A stretch of 54,911 bases of DNA from Aliiroseovarius sp. (GCF_030148435.1 NZ_JASBTN010000011.1:1-54911); one strand, 5' to 3'. Positions 25,850-36,627 are shown, numbered from the stretch's first letter. Made by a program: numbers and translations. Notes: generated from the sequence alone by a model not told the origin.

Positions 25850-27943
25850 ATGGCCCTGACACGCAGATCGGTCAACCGCATGGCGGGTTCGATCTGGCCG
25901 GGATTCGTGGACGCGATGACCGGGTTGCTGTTGGTGCTGATGTTCGTGCTGACCATCTTCATGGTGGTGCAATTCGTCCTGCGCGAGACGATTTCAGGAC
26001 AGGCGGATGAACTGGACGAACTGTCGGCGCAGGTGGCTTCGCTGGCGGATGCGCTGGGGCTTGAGAAGGGCCGGGCGGATGCGTTGGAAAACCGTGTCGT
26101 CAGCCTCTCCGCCACCCTGACCGAGGCACGAGATACCTCCGCTGCGCAGCAGGCGCTGATCGCAACCCTCAATACCACCATTTCGGGGCAGCAGGATGAA
26201 CTCGCCGCACGGGCCGCCGCGATTGCCTCTTTCGAAGCGCAGGTCGCCTCGCTGATCGCCGAACGCGACACTGCGCTGGCCGAGGGCGTGACGTTGTTGG
26301 GCGAACGCGACGAGGCGCGCGCCGAAGGGGCCGCCCTGGCAGCTTCCCTGGCCGATCTCGAAGCGGCCCAGGCCCGGCTGATCACTGAACAGGAGGCGCT
26401 GAACCTGGCTCTGGCCAGGGCCCGCGACGAGATCGATGCCCAGACCGAGGCCGCCCGCCTGGCCGCCGCGCGCCGCGAGGCCCTGGAGGCGCTGATCACC
26501 AAGCTGGAAACGGATGTCAGCGAACGCGATACATCTCTGGCCGCAGCCCTGGCCCGCATTGAAAGCAGCAGTGCCGAGGCTGAAGGGCTGCGCAGTGATC
26601 TGGTCGCCGCCCTTACCGCGCTGGATGCCGCCGAAGCCGCCACGCTTGCCGAACGCACGACCCGCGAAAGCACCGAACAGGCCCTGTCGGAAGCCGAGGC
26701 CGCCCGCCTTGCCGACCTTGCCGCCGCCGAAGCCCTGCGCGCGCGCCTGGCCGGGGTCGAACAGGATCTGAGCACGGCTGAAGCCACGCGGTTGGCCGAA
26801 CTGGCCGCTGCCGAGGAACTGCGGGCCCGCCTGGCCGAGGCGGAAGGCGCCCTGACCGAGGCGGAAGCCGAGCGGCTTGCCGATCTTGCTGCCGCCGAGG
26901 CGCTGCGTGAACAACTGGCCAATTCGCAGGACGAGCTGACCGCCATGACCCTGGCCCTGGAGGAGCAGCGCAGACGGGCAGAGGACACGTTGACCCTGCT
27001 GGCCGCCGCCGAAGCGGCGCAGGGCGATCTGGATGCAAAGCTCGCCGCGGCGCTGCTGGAGCTCGAAGGGCTGCAGGGCGCGGCGGCTGCCGATGACTCG
27101 CTGCGCGACGCGCTCGCCGAGGCTCTGGCCGCGCGCCTGGCCGCCGAACAGACGGCGAAGGACGCGCTGGACCGCTCCGAAACTCAGGCCGTCCTGTTGG
27201 CCACGGCAAACGCGGTCCTCGCCGAACAGGAAGCGGCAAGCGCCGAGGATCAGCGCACCCTGGCCCTGCTCAACGCTCAGATTGCCGAGTTGCGGGTCCA
27301 GCTGGGTTCGCTGCAGGCCGTCCTGGATGCCTCCGAGGCCCGCGACGTGGAAAGCCAGACCCAGATCCAGTCACTGGGCGACCGTTTGAACGCCGCGCTG
27401 GCCCAGGCGGCAAGCGAGCAGCGTCGCCGCGCCGAACTGGAAGAGGCCGAACGCCGCCGGCTTGAAGCGGAATCCAGGGAGCTGGAAAGCTACCGGTCGG
27501 AATTTTTCGGCAAACTCCGCCAGATCCTCGGCGATCGCGAGGGGGTGCGGATCGTCGGCGACCGCTTCGTCTTCTCCTCCGAAGTGCTGTTCGAACCCGG
27601 CGAGGTGCATCTTGCGCATGCCGGTCGTGCCCAGATCGCGCGGGTTGCCACCCTGCTGTCCGAAGTGGCCGACCAGATCCCGCCGGAGATCGACTGGATC
27701 ATTCGCGTGGACGGGCACACCGACAACGTGCCGTTGGCGGGTACCGGCGAATATGCCAACAACTGGGAACTGTCGCAGGGCCGCGCCCTGTCGGTGGTCA
27801 GCTACATGATTGACGAGCTGGGATTCCCGCCCGAACGTCTTGCGGCCACGGGGTTCGGGGAATTCCAACCGGTGAACACGGACGATACGCCCGAGGCACG
27901 GGCGCAGAACCGGCGTATCGAACTGAAGCTGACCGAACGCTGA
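25850..27943 (+). CDS. MotB-like protein with very long coiled coil and OmpA domain
   Basis: 697 residues. A short N-terminus is followed by one membrane helix (about 22-44) preceded by Asp21 in V-D-A-M-T, which matches the proton-carrying Asp motif of MotB (A-D-F-M-T). Residues about 46-555 are an Ala/Glu/Leu/Arg-rich predicted coiled coil, including three tandem 28-residue repeats at 280-363. Residues about 558-697 are an OmpA-type peptidoglycan-binding domain with D-G-H-T-D-N and N-R-R-I-E-L. Paired with the MotA-like protein, it would be a cell-wall-anchored stator. At about 0.15 nm per residue the coil would be some 75 nm if fully extended, far more than a normal periplasm. Confidence 0.85.
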   Translation: MALTRRSVNRMAGSIWPGFVDAMTGLLLVLMFVLTIFMVVQFVLRETISGQADELDELSAQVASLADALGLEKGRADALENRVVSLSATLTEARDTSAAQQALIATLNTTISGQQDELAARAAAIASFEAQVASLIAERDTALAEGVTLLGERDEARAEGAALAASLADLEAAQARLITEQEALNLALARARDEIDAQTEAARLAAARREALEALITKLETDVSERDTSLAAALARIESSSAEAEGLRSDLVAALTALDAAEAATLAERTTRESTEQALSEAEAARLADLAAAEALRARLAGVEQDLSTAEATRLAELAAAEELRARLAEAEGALTEAEAERLADLAAAEALREQLANSQDELTAMTLALEEQRRRAEDTLTLLAAAEAAQGDLDAKLAAALLELEGLQGAAAADDSLRDALAEALAARLAAEQTAKDALDRSETQAVLLATANAVLAEQEAASAEDQRTLALLNAQIAELRVQLGSLQAVLDASEARDVESQTQIQSLGDRLNAALAQAASEQRRRAELEEAERRRLEAESRELESYRSEFFGKLRQILGDREGVRIVGDRFVFSSEVLFEPGEVHLAHAGRAQIARVATLLSEVADQIPPEIDWIIRVDGHTDNVPLAGTGEYANNWELSQGRALSVVSYMIDELGFPPERLAATGFGEFQPVNTDDTPEARAQNRRIELKLTER
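26687..26938 (+). repeat. Three tandem 84-bp (28-residue) coding repeats
   Basis: The units are 26687-26770, 26771-26854 and 26855-26938. Each encodes a 28-residue, four-heptad unit with the shared core R-L-A-(D/E)-L-A-A-A-E-x-L-R. The exact four-heptad length keeps the coiled-coil register, so the copy number could change without breaking the protein. Confidence 0.85.
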
Positions 27944-28252
27944 GGCCCGGGTGCCGGAGCGATGCTCGGCCGCCCGGGATGATATGGGTATCCATCCAGT
28001 CGGTCACGCCCCCGTCGCGCAACAGGGTCACGGTGCCCGATAGGGGCCTGGCGCATGATTGCCGCCAGGCAAATTGCGTCCGGGCGCGTAATACAGCCGC
28101 GCCCGACCCGCAAGTTCGTTAGTGAGGGTCTGGATGAAACCAGCCCCCGTCCGGGGCGCAGTCAATCGGCAGAGCCGACATGGGCTCTCACGCCGCCGCG
28201 AGCGACGCGGCGGCAGGGACAAGGGCCCGGAGAGGGCCCCGCAAGAGCCACA
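27944..28252. other. 309-bp intergenic region between the MotB-like gene and clpA
   Basis: The two genes converge here. No convincing gene is present. It contains GC-rich hairpins: AGAGCC-gacatg-GGCTCT (28171-28188), GCCGCCGCG-agcga-CGCGGCGGC (28192-28214) and AGGGCCC-ggag-AGGGCCC downstream. None has a T-run. They probably mark the clpA 3' end or a bidirectional mRNA end. Confidence 0.45.
28192..28214. terminator. Strong GC hairpin between converging genes
   Basis: A perfect 9-bp GC stem with a 5-nt loop lies 39 bp past the clpA stop. There is no T-run on either strand, so it may stabilise mRNA ends more than terminate. Confidence 0.4.
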
Positions 28253-30574
28253 TCAGTCGGCGGTCAGCAGTGGTGGCTTCTTCTTCGATTCGATCCGGGC
28301 GTTTTCCGGCTCCTCGATGCGCAGGTCGAGCTGGCCAGCCTTCACGCCGACCTTGACCAGCCCGCCCTTGGCGAGCTTGCCGAACAGCAGCTCCTCGGCC
28401 AGGGGCTTCTTGATATGCTCCTGAATTACCCGGCCCAGCGGGCGGGCGCCCATGCGGTCGTCATAGCCGCGTTCGGCAATCCATTCGGCCGCCGCGCGTG
28501 TCAGTTCGATGTGCACGCCACGGTCCAGGAGCTGCACTTCGAGCTGAAGCACGAATTTCTCGACCACCTGCAGGATCACCTCCTTGCCGAGCGGCGCGAA
28601 GGAGATCACCGCGTCCAGGCGGTTGCGGAATTCCGGGCTGAACGTGCGTTCGATCGCCGCGGTATCCTCGCCCTCGCGGCGATCACGGCCGAAGCCAACA
28701 GCGGCCTTGGCCTGTTCGGCCGCGCCCGCGTTGGAGGTCATGATTAGCACCACGTTGCGGAAGCTGACGGTGCGGCCGTTGTGGTCGGTCAGGCGGCCGT
28801 GGTCCATTACCTGAAGCAGGATGTTGTAGACATCCGGGTGGGCCTTCTCGATCTCATCCAGGAGCAGCACACAATGCGGATGCTGGTCGACCCCGTCGGT
28901 CAGAAGCCCGCCCTGGTCGAATCCGACGTAGCCCGGCGGCGCACCGATCAGGCGCGAGACCGCGTGTTTCTCCATGTATTCCGACATATCGAAGCGCAGA
29001 AGCTCCACGCCCAGATTGTCGGCCAGCTGGCGGGCAACTTCGGTCTTGCCGACCCCGGTGGGGCCCGCGAACAGGTAGTTGCCGATCGGCTTTTCCGGTT
29101 CGCGCAGGCCCGCGCGGGCCAGTTTGATCGCCGAGGACAGGGCTTCGATCGCGCTGTCCTGACCGAACACCACCCGTTTGAGCGACTTTTCCAGGTCGCG
29201 CAGGGTTTCGGCATCGTCCTTCGACACGGACTTCGGCGGGATGCGGGCGATCTTGGCGACGACCGCCTCGATCTCCTTGGCGCCGATGTTCTTGCGACGC
29301 TTGGACGGGATGATCAGGTGTTGTGCCGCGCCGGCTTCGTCGATCACGTCGATCGCCTTGTCGGGCAGTTTTCGGTCGTTGATGTAGCGGTCCGACAGTT
29401 CGACGGCGGACTTGATCGCATCCTGGGTGTATTTCACGCCGTGATGCTCCTCGAAATAGGGTTTCAGCCCCTTCAGGATCTTTACCGTGTCTTCCACCGT
29501 GGGTTCGTTCACGTCGATCTTCTGGAACCGGCGGGACAGCGCGCGGTCCTTTTCGAAATGCTGGCGGAACTCCTTGTAGGTGGTCGAGCCCATGCAGCGC
29601 AGCTTGCCACCCTGCAGCGCCGGTTTCAGCAGGTTCGAGGCATCCATCGCCCCGCCGGAGGTGGCGCCGGCGCCGATCACCGTATGTATCTCGTCAATGA
29701 ACAGCACCGCGTCGGGGTGATCTTCCAGTTCTTTCATCACCGCCTTCAACCGCTCTTCGAAGTCGCCGCGGTAACGGGTGCCCGCCAGAAGCGCGCCCAT
29801 GTCAAGCGAGAAGATGGTGGTATTCGCCAGGACCTCGGGCGTTTCGGCCTGCACGATCTTGTTGGCCAGCCCTTCGGCGATGGCTGTCTTGCCCACGCCG
29901 GGATCCCCCACCAGAAGCGGGTTGTTCTTGCGGCGGCGGCAGAGAACCTGGATACAGCGTTCGACCTCGTGCTCGCGGCCGATCAGCGGGTCGATGTCGC
30001 CCTCGCGCGCCTTTGCGTTCAGGTCGATACAGTATTTCCCCAGCGCGCTGTCCTTTTCCTCGGCCTCCGGTTCATCAACCGTCTCGCCGAATTCGGGCGT
30101 GCCGGAGACCGGCCGCGCCTCGCCGAATGCGGTGTCCTTGGCCACGCCATGGGCAATGTAGTTCACCGCGTCATAGCGGGTCATGTCCTGTTCCTGCAGG
30201 AAGAAGGCGGCATTGCTTTCGCGTTCGGCAAAGATCGCAACCAGCACATTGGCGCCGGTGACTTCGGTGCGACCGGAGCTTTGCACGTGAATCGCCGCGC
30301 GTTGGATCACCCGTTGGAAGGCGGCGGTGGGCACCGCTTCGGATCCGTCTATATCGGTGATGAGCGTCGTCAGTTCCTCGTCGACGAAGGTGACAAGTGT
30401 CTTGCGCAGATCCTCCAAATCGACCGAGCAGGCCTGCATGACCCGGGCCGCATCGGGCTCGTCGATCAGCGCCAGCAGAAGGTGTTCGAGCGTCGCAAGT
30501 TCGTGCTTGCGATCGTTCGCCAGGGCCAGCGCCTGGTGGATTGCCGTTTCCAGCGTGGTCGAAAAGGATGGCAC
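28253..30574 (-). CDS. clpA: ATP-dependent Clp protease ATP-binding subunit ClpA
   Basis: 773 residues from a GTG start with GAGGAG 10 bp upstream; the extension to 30634 lacks a signal. Domains: Clp N-domain with two repeats (about 1-145), AAA1 with G-D-P-G-V-G-K-T near residue 220, and AAA2 with G-P-T-G-V-G-K-T near 505. There is no ClpB/ClpC middle coiled coil, so it is ClpA. It unfolds substrates for ClpP; the I-G-F-L-class contact is likely in the AAA2 part. E. coli ClpA is 758 residues. The adaptor gene clpS, often just upstream, is not present here; gloB occupies that position. Confidence 0.95.
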   Translation of the reverse strand: MPSFSTTLETAIHQALALANDRKHELATLEHLLLALIDEPDAARVMQACSVDLEDLRKTLVTFVDEELTTLITDIDGSEAVPTAAFQRVIQRAAIHVQSSGRTEVTGANVLVAIFAERESNAAFFLQEQDMTRYDAVNYIAHGVAKDTAFGEARPVSGTPEFGETVDEPEAEEKDSALGKYCIDLNAKAREGDIDPLIGREHEVERCIQVLCRRRKNNPLLVGDPGVGKTAIAEGLANKIVQAETPEVLANTTIFSLDMGALLAGTRYRGDFEERLKAVMKELEDHPDAVLFIDEIHTVIGAGATSGGAMDASNLLKPALQGGKLRCMGSTTYKEFRQHFEKDRALSRRFQKIDVNEPTVEDTVKILKGLKPYFEEHHGVKYTQDAIKSAVELSDRYINDRKLPDKAIDVIDEAGAAQHLIIPSKRRKNIGAKEIEAVVAKIARIPPKSVSKDDAETLRDLEKSLKRVVFGQDSAIEALSSAIKLARAGLREPEKPIGNYLFAGPTGVGKTEVARQLADNLGVELLRFDMSEYMEKHAVSRLIGAPPGYVGFDQGGLLTDGVDQHPHCVLLLDEIEKAHPDVYNILLQVMDHGRLTDHNGRTVSFRNVVLIMTSNAGAAEQAKAAVGFGRDRREGEDTAAIERTFSPEFRNRLDAVISFAPLGKEVILQVVEKFVLQLEVQLLDRGVHIELTRAAAEWIAERGYDDRMGARPLGRVIQEHIKKPLAEELLFGKLAKGGLVKVGVKAGQLDLRIEEPENARIESKKKPPLLTAD

Positions 30575-30879
30575 TTGTTTTTGCTCCTCGTCCGTTTGGT
30601 TGCCCGTGTCCCTCGGGATCAACCGTGGCCTCATATGGTTAAGGTTCGGTTTTCCGACCGGTACTTCAACCCCTATTCCCCCAAAAACCGCTCACATCCG
30701 GCTGATGTGGTAATTTTCCCTGGGAAATTGGGCGGGCGCGGGGAAATCCTTCATTGCCCCGACGCCGAAGAGGTCGGGCGCATGGTCCCACGCAGCTGTT
30801 CCCCCCAATCGTCGCGCATTTCGCGCAACCGGGCAAGTCGGCTTGGTTTGCCTTGGCCGGGGGGCGCTATCCGTGCGGA
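30575..30879. other. 305-bp region between gloB and clpA (minus-strand direction)
   Basis: No gene is recognised. It should hold the clpA promoter. A minus-strand TTGAAG lies near 30670, but no convincing -10 box is paired with it. A small palindrome CACATC-cggct-GATGTG is at 30693-30709. Confidence 0.4.
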
Positions 30880-31647
30880 TCAGAAACGATCCTTGCGGGC
30901 GCGGATTTCGGCGAATACCTCGGCATCCGTGGCCCCCTCCATGCCCAGGCCTGCTTTGACCTCGGGCAGGTGCGCGCGCAGGAAGGGGTTGGTGGCAAGC
31001 TCCAGCGACAGGGCGGACGGCACGGTGGGAATGCCCATCTCGCGCGCCTCGCCGATATCGGCGGCGCGGTCGGCCAGGGCCGTGTTGTCCGGCTCGATCG
31101 TCACCGCGAATGCGGCGTTGGCGGCGGAATACTCATGACCGGAGCAGACCTGCGTTTCCGGGGGCAGGGCGGCCAGTTTCGACAGGCTGTCCCACATCTG
31201 CGGCGCGGAGCCCTCGAACAGGCGGCCGCAGCCCAGGGCCATCAGGCTGTCCCCGGTGAACACCACCCGTGCTTCGGGGATGTAGAAGGCGATATGCCCC
31301 ACCGTGTGACCGGAGACATCCATGACCCGGGCCGCGTGGCGCCCGAGCGTGAACGTGTCGCCATCCGAGACCGCCAGATCCAGCTGCGGCAGCCGATGGG
31401 CATCGGCTTCGGCCCCGATCACCTGCGGCGCATAGGCATCGCGCAATTCCTCGATCCCGTCCACGTGATCATAATGGTGATGGGTGATCAGGATATGGGT
31501 CAGGTTCCAGCCCCGCATGTCCAGTTCGGCGCGGATCGGGGCGGCCTCGGGCGCATCTGCCAACGCGGTCATCCCGGTCTCGGTGTCATGCAGCAGGAAG
31601 GCGTAATTGTCCTCGCGGCAGGGGATGGTGACGAGGTTGAGGGTCAT
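30880..31647 (-). CDS. gloB: Hydroxyacylglutathione hydrolase (glyoxalase II)
   Basis: 255 residues. The ATG at 31647 is chosen over one 12 bp upstream because GGAG is well placed before it. It has a metallo-beta-lactamase fold: T-H-H-H-Y-D-H near residue 55, S-G-H-T-V-G-H near 110, F-T-G-D-S-L near 128, and C-S-G-H-E-Y near 168. The enzyme hydrolyses S-lactoylglutathione in methylglyoxal detoxification. It is divergent from a DUF938 methyltransferase gene across 63 bp. Confidence 0.92.
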   Translation of the reverse strand: MTLNLVTIPCREDNYAFLLHDTETGMTALADAPEAAPIRAELDMRGWNLTHILITHHHYDHVDGIEELRDAYAPQVIGAEADAHRLPQLDLAVSDGDTFTLGRHAARVMDVSGHTVGHIAFYIPEARVVFTGDSLMALGCGRLFEGSAPQMWDSLSKLAALPPETQVCSGHEYSAANAAFAVTIEPDNTALADRAADIGEAREMGIPTVPSALSLELATNPFLRAHLPEVKAGLGMEGATDAEVFAEIRARKDRF

Positions 31648-31710
31648 TGTGATCTCCATTCGTTAGCGCCAACTGTTGCTCATTTGCGCGGCAGGGACAA
31701 TACTGAGGGT

Positions 31711-32379
31711 ATGATAGGATCCGAGACTCAGGTGCGATCCCAGGCTGGCGAGCGTCCACATTCGACGGCCAATGCCTGCGAGGATGGTCGGCTTTCGGCC
31801 CCGTCGGCAGCCCGCAACGCGGCGCCGATCCTGGAGGTCTTGACCCGTCACGTGCCCCGGGCCGGCTATGCAATCGAGATCGCCTCGGGTACCGGGGAAC
31901 ATGCGGTGGCCTGTGCCGGGGCTTTCCCGGCTGTGGTCTGGCAGCCCACCGATATCGAACCCGAGCGTCTGGTGTCGATCGACTGCTGGCGCGCGGTGAA
32001 AGGGCATCGCAACATGCGGCTTGCGCAGTATCTGGATGCCTCGGTGCCGGACTGGTGCGCGCCGGGATTCGATCTCTTCCTGACCGTGAACCTGCTGCAC
32101 CTGATCCCCGAGGACGCGGTGCGGAACCTCATTCTCGGCGTCGCACGCAGCCTGGCCCCGGGCGGGCGCTGGGCGCTCTACGGCCCGTTCTGTACCGGCG
32201 GCGGCTTTCGCAGCGAGGGCGATTTGAGTTTCCACGAGACCCTCACCGCCCATGACCCGGCGATCGGCTACAAGGACCTGGAATGGGTCGAGGAGCTGGC
32301 CCGCGACGCGGGGTTGGTCCGCCGCGAACTGGTCGAGATGCCTGCCAACAACCTCATGCTGATCACCGAACGCAGCTGA
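31711..32379 (+). CDS. DUF938 family SAM-dependent methyltransferase
   Basis: 222 residues from the ATG at 31711, with GAGG just before it. The DUF938 start is visible as [14 protein letters not shown] near residue 28, then the SAM motif [10 protein letters not shown] near 54, and [10 protein letters not shown] near 115. Family members have a class I methyltransferase fold with no well-defined bacterial substrate. A much longer frame on this strand starts within the gloB antisense region and is not real. Confidence 0.82.
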   Translation: MIGSETQVRSQAGERPHSTANACEDGRLSAPSAARNAAPILEVLTRHVPRAGYAIEIASGTGEHAVACAGAFPAVVWQPTDIEPERLVSIDCWRAVKGHRNMRLAQYLDASVPDWCAPGFDLFLTVNLLHLIPEDAVRNLILGVARSLAPGGRWALYGPFCTGGGFRSEGDLSFHETLTAHDPAIGYKDLEWVEELARDAGLVRRELVEMPANNLMLITERS

Positions 32380-32467
32380 TCCCGGCGGATGCAGGACAGG
32401 GTCCAGAGGGCCATGGACCTTTTGCATCAATCCGCTAATCTCGCGGGAGAAACCGGCAAGAGGCCCC

Positions 32468-33232
32468 ATGCATCTGGACGTACAGGATCTGCGCAACTTC
32501 TATTACCGCAGCACTCTGGGGCGGGCGGCGCAGAAGGCCGTGCGCGACCAGGTCAAGGCGCTGTGGGATCCCGCGCGGGCGCGTGGTGAAACGGTGGTGG
32601 GCTACGGCTTTGCCGTGCCGCTTCTGCGCCCCTATCTGCAACACGCGCGGCGGGTCATGGGGCTGATGCCCGCACCGCAGGGCGTGATGCCCTGGCCCGC
32701 GGGCATGGCAAACGTCTCTTTGCTGGTCGAGGAAAGTCTCTGGCCAGTCGACACCGGGGTGGCGGACAAGCTGGTGCTGATGCATGGGCTGGAGACCGCG
32801 ACCGACCCCGCGCTGCTGCTCGAGGAATCCTATCGCGTGTTGGGTCCCGGCGGGCGGGCGCTGTTCATCGTGCCGAACCGCAGCGGGCTCTGGTCGCGGT
32901 CCGACAAGACGCCCTTCGGCTATGGCCGTCCCTATTCGAGTTCGCAGCTGGAAAGCCAGTTGCGCTATCACGGGCTGATCCCGGAATGGCACATGACCGC
33001 GCTGTACCAGCCGCCCTCGGCGAAACGGTTCTGGCTGAAAACCGGCCCGATGTGGGAGCGTCTGGGCACCCGCGCTCCGGTTTTGATGGCGGGCGGGGTG
33101 CTGATGGTCGAGGCCTCGAAACAGATACCTGCACCGCGTCGTCCGGGGCTTGCGCAACGGGTCCGCCAACCTCTGAAAGCCCTGGAGGGGCTGGGACGGC
33201 CGGTTCCGAAGCCTGCCGGGCGGCTCGGGTGA
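32468..33232 (+). CDS. Class I SAM-dependent methyltransferase (unassigned)
   Basis: 254 residues. It starts [13 protein letters not shown], then a methyltransferase_11-like core with a degenerate SAM loop (V-V-G-Y-G-F-A near residue 43), V-L-M-H-G-L-E near 102, and [13 protein letters not shown] near 124. The C-terminus is Arg/Pro-rich and probably disordered. It lies 88 bp behind the DUF938 gene. The substrate is unknown. Confidence 0.8.
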   Translation: MHLDVQDLRNFYYRSTLGRAAQKAVRDQVKALWDPARARGETVVGYGFAVPLLRPYLQHARRVMGLMPAPQGVMPWPAGMANVSLLVEESLWPVDTGVADKLVLMHGLETATDPALLLEESYRVLGPGGRALFIVPNRSGLWSRSDKTPFGYGRPYSSSQLESQLRYHGLIPEWHMTALYQPPSAKRFWLKTGPMWERLGTRAPVLMAGGVLMVEASKQIPAPRRPGLAQRVRQPLKALEGLGRPVPKPAGRLG

Positions 33233-33637
33233 CGTCCGCCTCGGCGCCGATAGTCAGAATCAACTGTGATTTTCGCGCGCCAAGCCTGTGCACAGCGAGG
33301 TTCGGGGCGACGATTTCCCTGGTCGGGGAGGGTCGAAAGGGGAACATTTCATGTGCGGTATGCGATTGCATGCAAAAAGATCACAATCGATTCTGCACCT
33401 GTTCAGAACAATTAATTCCCATGGGTAAAGGGCTTCGCGACCGGGCGGTGCGGATTGCCTTGAAAACAGGGCGAGAATGTTGGCGTTAAACTGCGCCAAG
33501 CCCGTTGCCTCAATAGCATTGCTCTGTTACACCCCACGCGATTTTGATGAAACCGTGCAGCCGCGCGGCATCGTAGGCCGCCCCGACCTGCCCGCCCGGT
33601 AGGTCACGATGGGGCTCAAAGACATGGAAGGGTGGAC
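33233..33637 (+). other. 405-bp region upstream of the F1-ATPase operon
   Basis: No gene is recognised. An AT-richer stretch around 33360-33420 and the sequence near 33505-33533 (TTGCCT, 17 bp, TACACC) could hold the atp promoter, but neither is strong. A long leader before atpH is likely. Confidence 0.4.
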
Positions 33638-34198
33638 GTGTCCGAACCAGTCTCGATTTCACAGGGTATTGCCCAACGTTACGCCACGGCGATTTTCGAC
33701 CTGGCGAAAGAAGGCAAAGACCTCAAAGCGGTGGAGGGCGACGTTGACGCCCTGGATGCCGCTCTTGCCGAAAGCAGCGAATTCGTTGACCTGATCAACT
33801 CGCCGGTCGTGACCCGCGAAGAACAGGCCGCCGCCATCGCCGCGATCTCCAAGAAGATGAACCTCTCGTCGACCATGACGAATACGCTGGGCCTGATGGC
33901 CGAAAAGCGTCGTCTGTTCGTGCTGCCTCAGCTGACCGCCGCGCTGCGCGCCGCGATCGCCGAGGACAAGGGCGAGGTGACAGCCGAAGTGAGCGCCGCA
34001 AAGGCGATGACCAAGGCACAACAGGACAAACTCGCCAAGGCGCTGAAGGCCGCCGTCGGCAAGGATGTGAAAGTTAATGTGGCCGTCGATGAAGCTCTCA
34101 TCGGCGGTCTTGTCGTCAAGGTGGGTTCGAAGATGATCGACAGCTCGATCGCCTCGAAACTCAACGCACTGCAGAATTCCATGAAAGAGGTCGGATAA
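33638..34198 (+). CDS. atpH: F1F0 ATP synthase delta subunit
   Basis: 186 residues. GTG 33638 is preferred to GTG 33632 because GGAAGGG has the right spacing and the start gives the common [12 protein letters not shown]-terminus. It is an all-helical OSCP/delta protein with R-Y-A-T-A-I-F-D-L near residue 13 and [12 protein letters not shown] near 155. It joins the F1 head to the peripheral stalk. It is the first gene of the F1-only operon, and its stop overlaps the atpA start by 1 bp. Confidence 0.94.
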   Translation: MSEPVSISQGIAQRYATAIFDLAKEGKDLKAVEGDVDALDAALAESSEFVDLINSPVVTREEQAAAIAAISKKMNLSSTMTNTLGLMAEKRRLFVLPQLTAALRAAIAEDKGEVTAEVSAAKAMTKAQQDKLAKALKAAVGKDVKVNVAVDEALIGGLVVKVGSKMIDSSIASKLNALQNSMKEVG

Positions 34199-35736
34199 TG
34201 GGTATCCAAGCAGCCGAAATCTCTGCGATCCTTAAGGAGCAGATCAAGAACTTTGGCCAAGAGGCCGAAGTGGCCGAAGTTGGCCGCGTGTTGAGCGTGG
34301 GCGACGGTATTGCCCGTGTCCATGGCCTGGACAACGTGCAGGCCGGTGAGATGGTCGAATTCCCCGGTGGTATCCGCGGGATGGCCCTGAACCTGGAAGC
34401 CGACAACGTCGGTGTGGTTATCTTCGGGTCGGACCGTGACATCAAGGAAGGCGACACCGTCAAGCGTACCAACGCGATCGTGGACGTGCCCGCCGGCGAC
34501 GCCCTGCTGGGTCGCGTTGTCGACGGTCTGGGCAACCCGATCGACGGCAAGGGTCCGATCGAAACCAAGGACCGCGCCATTGCCGACCAGAAAGCGCCGG
34601 GCATCATCCCGCGCAAATCGGTGCATGAACCGATGGCGACCGGCCTGAAATCGGTCGACGCGATGATCCCGATCGGCCGTGGCCAGCGCGAGCTGATTAT
34701 TGGGGACCGTCAGACCGGCAAGACCGCCGTGGCGCTGGACACGATCCTGAACCAGAAATCCTACAACGATGCCGCCGGCGACGATGAATCGAAAAAGCTG
34801 TACTGCGTCTACGTCGCCGTCGGCCAGAAGCGTTCGACCGTTGCCCAGCTGGTGAAGAAACTGGAAGAAACCGGCGCGATCGAATACTCGATCGTCGTGG
34901 CCGCCACCGCTTCGGACCCGGCTCCGATGCAGTTCCTGGCCCCCTACGCCGCCACCGCCATGGCCGAGCACTTCCGTGACAACGGCCGCCACGCGCTGAT
35001 CATCTACGATGACCTGTCGAAACAGGCCGTTTCGTACCGTCAGATGTCGCTGCTGCTGCGCCGCCCGCCGGGGCGCGAGGCCTACCCGGGTGACGTTTTC
35101 TACCTCCACTCGCGCCTGCTGGAGCGTTCGGCCAAGCTGAACGAAGACTTCGGCGCAGGTTCGCTGACCGCTCTGCCGATCATCGAAACCCAGGGCGGCG
35201 ACGTCTCGGCCTTTATTCCGACCAACGTGATCTCGATTACCGACGGCCAGATCTTCCTTGAAACCGAACTGTTCTACCAGGGCATCCGCCCCGCCGTGAA
35301 CACCGGTCTGTCGGTGTCGCGTGTTGGCTCGTCGGCCCAGACCGACGCCATGAAGGCGGTTGCCGGTCCGGTGAAACTGGAACTGGCCCAGTACCGCGAG
35401 ATGGCTGCCTTTGCGCAGTTCGGCTCGGACCTGGATGCCGCCACCCAAGCGCTGCTGAACCGTGGTGCCCGCCTGACCGAACTGATGAAGCAGCCGCAGT
35501 ACTCGCCGCTGACCAACGCCGAAATCGTCTGCGTTATCTACGCCGGTACCAAGGGCTACCTGGACGGCATCGGCGTCAAGGAAGTTGGCCGCTTCGAGCA
35601 GGGCCTGCTGAACCACCTGCGTTCGAACTGCGCCGACCTTCTGGCGGACATCACCAACAACGACCGCAAGGTCAAAGGTGAGCTGGAAGACAAGATCAAG
35701 GCCGCACTGGACGCCTTCGCCGCTGACTTCGCTTAA
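34198..35736 (+). CDS. atpA: F1F0 ATP synthase alpha subunit
   Basis: 512 residues, full length. It has the P-loop G-D-R-Q-T-G-K-T near residue 168 and the alpha/beta signature [14 protein letters not shown] near 362. It is the non-catalytic nucleotide-binding subunit of the F1 hexamer. The coding DNA is codon-biased, as expected for a highly expressed gene. Confidence 0.97.
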   Translation: MGIQAAEISAILKEQIKNFGQEAEVAEVGRVLSVGDGIARVHGLDNVQAGEMVEFPGGIRGMALNLEADNVGVVIFGSDRDIKEGDTVKRTNAIVDVPAGDALLGRVVDGLGNPIDGKGPIETKDRAIADQKAPGIIPRKSVHEPMATGLKSVDAMIPIGRGQRELIIGDRQTGKTAVALDTILNQKSYNDAAGDDESKKLYCVYVAVGQKRSTVAQLVKKLEETGAIEYSIVVAATASDPAPMQFLAPYAATAMAEHFRDNGRHALIIYDDLSKQAVSYRQMSLLLRRPPGREAYPGDVFYLHSRLLERSAKLNEDFGAGSLTALPIIETQGGDVSAFIPTNVISITDGQIFLETELFYQGIRPAVNTGLSVSRVGSSAQTDAMKAVAGPVKLELAQYREMAAFAQFGSDLDAATQALLNRGARLTELMKQPQYSPLTNAEIVCVIYAGTKGYLDGIGVKEVGRFEQGLLNHLRSNCADLLADITNNDRKVKGELEDKIKAALDAFAADFA

Positions 35737-35751
35737 GGGGGACTGAGCGCA

Positions 35752-36627
35752 ATGCCGAGTCTCAAGGACCTTAAAAACAGGATCGAAAGCGTCAAGTCGA
35801 CGCGGAAGATCACCAAGGCCATGCAGATGGTGGCCGCCGCGAAACTGCGGCGGGCACAGGAAGCGGCCGAGGCCTCGCGCCCCTATGCCGAACGGTTCAA
35901 TGCCGTGATGGCGGGGCTGGCGGCATCGGCAGGTGGCGAAGACGCCCCCAAGCTTCTGGCCGGCACCGGCAGCGATCAGGTCCACCTCCTGGTGGTCATG
36001 ACCGCTGAACGCGGCCTCTGCGGTGGCTTCAACAGCTCGATCGTCAAGATGGCCCGTGCGAAAGCTGAACAGCTGCTCGCCCAGGGCAAGACAGTGAAAA
36101 TGCTGACCGTTGGCAAGAAGGGCCGCGAGCAGCTGAAGCGTGAATACGAAGACATCATGATCGAGCATGTCGATCTGACCGAAGTGAAGCGCATCGGCTA
36201 CAACAACGCTCAAGGCATCGCGACGGACCTCATCCTCCGTTTCAACGGTGGCGAGTTCGACGTGGCGACGATCTTCTACAACACGTTCGAAAATGTCGTG
36301 AGCCAGATCCCGACCGAAAAGCAGGTCATCCCGGCCAGCTTCGAGGCGGAAGAAGGCGCTGACGAAGGCTCGACCGTCTATGACTACGAGCCCTCGGAAG
36401 AAGGCATCCTGGAAACGCTGCTGCCCAGCGGTGTTGCCACGGCCATCTTCTCGGCGCTGCTGGAGAACGCTGCGTCCGAGCAGGGCGCGCGCATGTCCGC
36501 CATGGACAACGCGACGCGCAACGCGGGCGACATGATCGACAAGCTGACCATCGAGTTCAACCGCTCGCGTCAGGCCGTCATCACCAACGAGCTTATCGAA
36601 ATCATTTCGGGCGCCGAGGCGCTCTAA
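35752..36627 (+). CDS. atpG: F1F0 ATP synthase gamma subunit
   Basis: 291 residues. The N-terminal helix has [18 protein letters not shown] near residue 5, then R-G-L-C-G-G-F-N near 86. The C-terminal [12 protein letters not shown] signature is near residue 250. It is the central rotor shaft. It lies 15 bp after atpA with a GGGGG ribosome binding site. Confidence 0.96.
   Translation: MPSLKDLKNRIESVKSTRKITKAMQMVAAAKLRRAQEAAEASRPYAERFNAVMAGLAASAGGEDAPKLLAGTGSDQVHLLVVMTAERGLCGGFNSSIVKMARAKAEQLLAQGKTVKMLTVGKKGREQLKREYEDIMIEHVDLTEVKRIGYNNAQGIATDLILRFNGGEFDVATIFYNTFENVVSQIPTEKQVIPASFEAEEGADEGSTVYDYEPSEEGILETLLPSGVATAIFSALLENAASEQGARMSAMDNATRNAGDMIDKLTIEFNRSRQAVITNELIEIISGAEAL

Noticed and set aside
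24662..27943. A Zorya defence system
   Set aside because: The ZorA/ZorB-like shape is suggestive, but no zorC, zorD or zorE-like gene is next to the pair. The neighbours are chaC and clpA, and the long coil is in the MotB-like protein rather than the MotA-like tail.
28028..28222. Small minus-strand open frame in the gap between the MotB-like gene and clpA
   Set aside because: It has no ribosome binding site, no recognisable family, and spans GC hairpins. It may be a remnant but cannot be supported.
33260..33499. Small minus-strand frame upstream of atpH
   Set aside because: It would need a TTG start without a good ribosome binding site and shows no family resemblance.
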